Below are positions 6,069 through 9,161 of a stretch of 9,161 nucleotides of DNA, one piece after another. Position 1 is the stretch's first letter. Each line of letters opens with the position of its first letter. The stretch is from JAVBUY01 sp031552735. GTDB taxonomy: Bacteria > Bacillota > Clostridia > Christensenellales > Aristaeellaceae. The position numbers were made by a program, and so were the translations under genes. The notes under the pieces were generated by a model. It had not been told where the DNA came from and ran no database searches. It saw only the letters and a program-made list of their open reading frames with translations. The stretch is taken from the NCBI GenBank assembly GCA_031552735.1, contig JAVBMF010000038.1, forward strand, positions 1 to 9,161, in the 5' to 3' direction.

Positions 6069-6082
6069 CGTATCATTCGTGG

Positions 6083-6112
6083 GCGTTGCTGTCGGCAAAA
6101 GACAGGCAACGC
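6083..6112 (+). promoter_or_regulatory. Leader hairpin upstream of tnaA
   Basis: GCGTTGC-TGTC (6083-6093) pairs with GACA-G-GCAACGC (6101-6112) around the loop GGCAAAA, giving an 11-bp stem with one bulged G. It begins about eight bases after the predicted transcript start. No T tract follows, so it is not a terminator. It may stabilise the mRNA 5' end or be a protein or RNA switch site. Confidence 0.5.
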
Positions 6113-6147
6113 TTCGCGCGCGCAAAACCAGCGACAGGAGGAGTACC

Positions 6148-7539
6148 ATGCCCATCAAGTACAGACCGGAACCGTTTCGCATCAAAATGGTGGAGCCCAT
6201 CAAGACCCTGACGCGCCAAGAGCGCGAGGATAAGATTCGCATGGCGGACTACAACGTGTTTCGTCTGCGCAGCGAGGATGTGTACATCGACCTCTTAACC
6301 GACTCGGGCACCAACGCGATGAGCGACAAGCAGTGGGGCGGCATCATGTCCGGCGACGAGGCCTATGCGGGCTCGCGCAGCTACTTTAAGCTGACCGATG
6401 CCGGGCAGGACATCTTCGGTTATGGCTATATTCAGCCGGTGCATCAGGGCCGCGCCGCCGAAAAGGTGCTGCTGCCGCTGTTCCTGCACAAGGGCAATTA
6501 TGCGATCTCCAACATGTTCTTTGACACCACACGCGCGCATGTCGAGCTGGCCGGTGCTCGCGCCATCGATTGCGTGGTAGCCGAGGCACTGATCCCCTCC
6601 AAGCGCGCGCCGTTCAAGGGCAACATGGACGTCGCCAAGATGGAGAAAATCATTAACGAATACGGCAAGGACAAGATCGGTCTGGTGGTGATGACCGTCA
6701 CCAACAACTCCGCCGGTGGCCAGCCGGTGTCGCTGCAAAACCTGCGCGATACCAGCGCGGTGTGCAAGAAGTACGGCATCCCGATGTGCATCGACGCCGC
6801 GCGCTATGCCGAGAACGCGTACTTTATCCAGCGCGACGAACCGGCGTGCAAGCACATGACCATCAAGGAGATCGTGCGCGAGATGTTCGCCTGTGCCGAT
6901 ATGTTCGTTATGTCCGCCAAGAAGGACACCATCGTGAACATGGGCGGCCTGCTGGGCGTCAAGGACGGCAAGTCCGACCTGATCCTGGGCATCAAGAGCA
7001 ACTGCATCAGCTACGAGGGCTTCTATACCTACGGCGGTCTGGCCGGGCGCGATCTGGATGCGCTGGCCATCGGCTTGTACGAGGGCATTGAGCAGGCGTA
7101 TTTGGAATACCGCATCGGGCAGATGGAATACCTGGCCGCGTTGCTGGACGACGCGGGCGTCGCATATCAGTCGCCGGTGGGCGGCCACGGCGTGTTTGTG
7201 GATGCGGCGGCGATGTTCCCGCACATCCCGTACAACGAGTATCCCGGACAGGTGCTGGCGGTGGAGCTGTACAAAGAGGCGGGCATCCGCGCCTGCGACA
7301 TCGGATCGTACATGCTGGGCAACGACCCGGACACCGGCAAGCAACTGCGCGCCGAGTTCGAGTTCACGCGCTGTGCCATCCCGCGCCGTGTGTATACACA
7401 GGCGCATCTGGATGTGGTGGCCGAAGCGCTGGTCAATATCCAGCAGCGCGCCAAGGACATTCGGCGCGGCTATCGCATCACCTGGGAGCCGCCGGTGTTG
7501 CGCCACTTCCAAGCGTATCTGGAGCCGATTACGGAATAA
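6148..7539 (+). CDS. tnaA: Tryptophanase (tryptophan indole-lyase)
   Basis: PLP enzyme splitting L-tryptophan into indole, pyruvate and ammonia in the cytoplasm. The 463-residue product is collinear with the whole beta-eliminating lyase family: EPFRIK start, YIDLLTDSGTNAMSDKQW, GDEAYAGSRSY, NNSAGGQPVS, DAARYAENAYF and MSAKKD, with K259 as the probable PLP lysine. The related tyrosine phenol-lyase differs at substrate-pocket positions, and here all three favour tryptophanase: D126 in FFDTT (Thr in the phenol-lyase), I385 in DIGSY (Arg there) and H453 in LRHF (Phe there). One oddity is HQGRAAE where both enzymes usually have HQGRGAE. Another is YGGLAGRD, which resembles phenol-lyases more than the E. 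coli tryptophanase. The start has AGGAGG six bases upstream. No Trp-containing tnaC leader peptide and no adjacent tryptophan permease are seen, unlike enterobacterial tna operons. It ends at a terminator shared with the convergent ttcA-like gene. Confidence 0.93.
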   Translation: MPIKYRPEPFRIKMVEPIKTLTRQEREDKIRMADYNVFRLRSEDVYIDLLTDSGTNAMSDKQWGGIMSGDEAYAGSRSYFKLTDAGQDIFGYGYIQPVHQGRAAEKVLLPLFLHKGNYAISNMFFDTTRAHVELAGARAIDCVVAEALIPSKRAPFKGNMDVAKMEKIINEYGKDKIGLVVMTVTNNSAGGQPVSLQNLRDTSAVCKKYGIPMCIDAARYAENAYFIQRDEPACKHMTIKEIVREMFACADMFVMSAKKDTIVNMGGLLGVKDGKSDLILGIKSNCISYEGFYTYGGLAGRDLDALAIGLYEGIEQAYLEYRIGQMEYLAALLDDAGVAYQSPVGGHGVFVDAAAMFPHIPYNEYPGQVLAVELYKEAGIRACDIGSYMLGNDPDTGKQLRAEFEFTRCAIPRRVYTQAHLDVVAEALVNIQQRAKDIRRGYRITWEPPVLRHFQAYLEPITE

Positions 7540-7547
7540 TACGTAAC

Positions 7548-7573
7548 AAAAAAGAGCCTTTCGGCTCTTTTTT
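7548..7573. terminator. Bidirectional terminator between tnaA and the ttcA-family gene
   Basis: A symmetric hairpin: A6-GAGCC (7548-7558), the loop TTTC, then GGCTC-T6 (7563-7573). It offers a U tract on both strands and so ends both convergent genes. The stop codon of the minus-strand gene (7574-7572) overlaps its edge. Confidence 0.93.
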
Positions 7574-8315
7574 ATTGCTTCTCAATCAGCTTGCCGACGA
7601 TCATCTGATCCCACAGGCCGTACTGCTCGCGATTTTTCAGTGCGGACAGCATGCGCTCCTGGATCAGCGGATAGGTCTTGGCGGCGGTGGCCAGCAGTTC
7701 CTTCATCTCTTGCCGCTTGGTGTGGCCGTTGGCCGGGCACGGGTTGTGCACCACCGGCAGGTCAAGCTGCTTGGCCAGGTGGATGACATGCTTTTCCGGC
7801 AGGTACACCATGGGCCGGATCACCGTAATGTCACTGCGCGACAGGTGCGTGACCGGGTGGAAGGTGTGCAGGCGTCCCTCGTAGAGCAGACTCATCAGCA
7901 GCGTTTCCAGCACGTCCTCGCGGTGGTGGCCCAGCGCCACCTTGTTGCAGTCGCGCTCCTTGGCCAATTGATTCAGCACCGCGCGGCGCATCTTCGCGCA
8001 CAGTGCGCAGGGGTTCGGGTCCTTGCGGATGTCAAAGATGATGTGCGCGATGTCGGTTTCTTTTACGGTATAGGGGATGTCTAGCTGCTCGCACAGCGCG
8101 GCGATCGGCGCGGTATCAAAGGGCTCCAGACCCATCTTGAGCGTGATGGCTTCCAGTGTGAAGTTGGTGTAGGCGAATTTCCGATACAGAGAAAGCGCGT
8201 ACAGTAGCAGCAGGCTGTCCTTGCCGCCGGATACGCCTACCGCGATGCGGTCGCCTTCCTGAATCATGTGGAAATCCTGATCGGCGCGCCGGATGCAGCC
8301 CAGAACGGTTTTCAT
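7572..8315 (-). CDS. ttcA: TtcA-family tRNA 2-thiocytidine biosynthesis protein
   Basis: TtcA adenylates C32 of certain tRNAs and replaces its 2-oxygen with sulfur, using a 4Fe-4S cluster. The 247-residue product has the PP-loop ATP-pyrophosphatase motif SGGKDS at 29-34. The family's cluster ligands are visible as C103-x-x-C106 (PCALCAKMRR) and C193 in NPCPANG. GHHREDVLETLLM, another TtcA/TilS-type ATP-site block, is present at 129-141. It is shorter than E. coli TtcA (about 311), as in many Bacillota members that lack the terminal extensions. The CxxC pair with the single late Cys points to TtcA rather than TilS, but the exact tRNA target is not provable from sequence. The ATG at 8315 follows GGAGG at seven bases. 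Its promoter is interleaved with that of the divergent exporter-like gene. Confidence 0.87.
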   Translation of the reverse strand: MKTVLGCIRRADQDFHMIQEGDRIAVGVSGGKDSLLLLYALSLYRKFAYTNFTLEAITLKMGLEPFDTAPIAALCEQLDIPYTVKETDIAHIIFDIRKDPNPCALCAKMRRAVLNQLAKERDCNKVALGHHREDVLETLLMSLLYEGRLHTFHPVTHLSRSDITVIRPMVYLPEKHVIHLAKQLDLPVVHNPCPANGHTKRQEMKELLATAAKTYPLIQERMLSALKNREQYGLWDQMIVGKLIEKQ

Positions 8316-8348
8316 GCGGGAACCTCCAAATCGGGGATGTGTCTAGCC

Positions 8349-8377
8349 ATTATAGCAGCGGTTGACACCCCATGCAA
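8349..8377 (-). promoter_or_regulatory. Promoter of the ttcA-family gene
   Basis: On the minus strand TTGCAT (8377-8372), a 17-base spacer and a perfect TATAAT (8354-8349) lead to a start near 8342. The -35 lies inside the spacer of the opposing plus-strand promoter. Confidence 0.7.
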
Positions 8378-8390
8378 CAACTGATATAGT
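8362..8390 (+). promoter_or_regulatory. Strong promoter of the small multidrug export family gene
   Basis: A perfect TTGACA (8362-8367), a 17-base spacer and TATAGT (8385-8390) preceded by TGA form a near-consensus extended -10 promoter. The predicted start is near 8397, leaving a leader of about 34 bases with a GAGGAG ribosome site. Confidence 0.85.
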
Positions 8391-8430
8391 GGGGTGGCAT
8401 TGCCAGAACAACGAATGAGGAGAACAGAAA

Positions 8431-8976
8431 ATGAGACTGTATCATACCGCGCTGGGGCTGATCACCCAGGCCGCCGCCACCCCCGCCGCGCAGCAGACCT
8501 TTGTCTGGTCCGAGCATATTGGCAAGATCATCACCACCGCGCTGCTGTCGATGGTGCCGACCTTCGAGGGGCGCTATGCGCTGACCGTCGGGCTGGCGAT
8601 GGGCATGCCGTTTGTGTTCACCTTCCTGCTGGCGTTCATCATGTCCACGCTGCCCATGCCGTTCATTTACTGGCTGCTCAAGCCGATTTTGAAATGGCTG
8701 TACACGCTGCCGATTAAGCCGCTGCAACGCTTCGCCGCCTGGGTGGAGAATCGTGCGGAAAGAAAATCAAAGGGCATGGACGCGGGCAGCCTGTTCGCGC
8801 TGTTCGTGTTTGTGGCGGTGCCGCTGCCCGGCACCGGTGTGTGGACCGGCAGCGCGATCGCCACGCTGCTGAAGATGGACGTCAAAAAGTCAATGATCGC
8901 CATCGTGTTGGGCAATCTGGTCGCCTGCACCATCATGGCGCTGGCCGCCACCGGCGTCATTCACCTGTTTACCTGA
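8431..8976 (+). CDS. Putative small multidrug export family membrane protein (COG2426-like)
   Basis: A 181-residue integral membrane protein resembling the 'small multi-drug export protein' family (PF06695/COG2426), whose transport role is poorly tested. Hydrophobic segments lie at about 31-43, 50-75, 78-93, 119-147 and 153-179. Between the first two sits P-x-x-E-x-R-x-A (VPTFEGRYA, residues 42-50), the signature motif of this family. The later PLPGTGVWTGS (131-141) is a second conserved re-entrant-type motif reminiscent of DedA-like proteins. A basic loop (about 96-117, AERKSKG) is probably cytoplasmic. The start has GAGGAG eight bases upstream. It is divergent from the ttcA-like gene and has a near-consensus promoter, so it is probably well expressed. 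No terminator is seen before the next promoter, which begins at the base after its stop. Substrate unknown. Confidence 0.83.
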   Translation: MRLYHTALGLITQAAATPAAQQTFVWSEHIGKIITTALLSMVPTFEGRYALTVGLAMGMPFVFTFLLAFIMSTLPMPFIYWLLKPILKWLYTLPIKPLQRFAAWVENRAERKSKGMDAGSLFALFVFVAVPLPGTGVWTGSAIATLLKMDVKKSMIAIVLGNLVACTIMALAATGVIHLFT

Positions 8977-9005
8977 TTGACAAACCCGCGCCGGGTGGGT
9001 ATACT
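8977..9005 (+). promoter_or_regulatory. Promoter of the SAM riboswitch transcript
   Basis: TTGACA (8977-8982) and TATACT (9000-9005) are spaced by 17 bases, close to consensus. The -35 starts directly after the preceding stop codon. The spacer contains the inverted repeat ACCCG-CGC-CGGGT (8984-8996), a possible repressor site. Predicted start is near 9012. Confidence 0.88.
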
Positions 9006-9022
9006 ATCCATGCGCTCTACAA

Positions 9023-9140
9023 TTGCATAACCTTATCCAGAGTGGTGGAGGGACTGGGCCCGATGAAACCCGGCAACCGAGCAGACGCTGCGGTGCCAAT
9101 TCCCACGGCGGAAACGCCGACAGATGAGGATAGCTTGCAA
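9023..9140 (+). promoter_or_regulatory. SAM-I (S-box) riboswitch aptamer
   Basis: The S-box consensus is plainly readable: CTTATCCAGAG, GGTGGAGGGACTGG, CCGATGAAACCCGGCAACC, GGTGCCAATTCC and AGATGAGG. P1 forms from TATCC (9034-9038) with GGATA (9128-9132), and may be lengthened by TTGCA (9023-9027) with TGCAA (9136-9140). P3 is GCAG/CTGC with the loop ACG; P4 is CGGCG-GAAA-CGCCG (9106-9119), capped by a GNRA-type loop. In this class SAM binding stabilises P1 and normally turns off a downstream methionine, SAM or sulfur gene. The switch's expression platform and the target gene lie past the window's end. Confidence 0.96.
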
Positions 9141-9161
9141 GCCAAGCGATTCAAAGGCTCA

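Noticed and set aside
5914..6147. N-terminal extension of tryptophanase
   Set aside because: It runs through the preceding terminator and the tnaA promoter. The ATG at 6148 has a proper ribosome site and gives the normal family N terminus.
6148..7539. Tyrosine phenol-lyase identity
   Set aside because: The pocket positions that are Thr, Arg and Phe in phenol-lyase are Asp, Ile and His here, as in tryptophanase.

Overview
The window is GC-rich bacterial DNA with strong Shine-Dalgarno sites (GGAGG type), sigma-A-like promoters with 17-base spacers, several intrinsic terminators and a SAM-I (S-box) riboswitch. With P/T-rich secreted proteins, LysM proteins and a tryptophanase, it suggests a high-GC member of the Bacillota (Clostridia, perhaps a gut lineage such as Christensenellales). 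That assignment is inference; no rRNA or marker gene is present to settle it.

Layout. 1-239 (+) is the C-terminal end of an M1-family metallopeptidase. Converging on it are two minus-strand genes: threonine synthase (thrC, 265-1752) and, upstream of it, a small P-loop ATPase-like protein (1844-2263); a hairpin that looks like a terminator lies between them. From 2400 to 6013 (+) come three secreted or surface proteins: a 585-residue Pro-Thr-rich protein with a C-terminal membrane anchor, a triple-LysM protein, and a small secreted protein with an Ig-like core carrying an acidic calcium-type loop. Each ends in a strong terminator, and the first and third have a clear promoter of their own. A tryptophanase gene (tnaA, 6148-7539, +) follows, with a strong promoter and a leader hairpin. 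It shares a bidirectional terminator with the convergent ttcA-family tRNA thiolation gene (7572-8315, -). That gene is divergent, with interleaved promoters, from a membrane protein of the small multidrug export family (8431-8976, +). Immediately after its stop codon a consensus promoter drives a SAM-I riboswitch whose regulated gene lies beyond the window.

How the genes relate. Most units look monocistronic, so this is largely a housekeeping and envelope stretch rather than one pathway. The common themes are amino-acid metabolism (threonine synthesis, tryptophan breakdown to indole, a SAM-sensing leader) and cell-envelope proteins. I see no mobile element, phage gene, CRISPR array, tRNA or rRNA, and no convincing evidence of a new multi-gene system. 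The best leads are the Pro-Thr repeat protein, the Ig-like/calcium-loop protein, the unnamed P-loop protein and the unusual regulatory arrangements.
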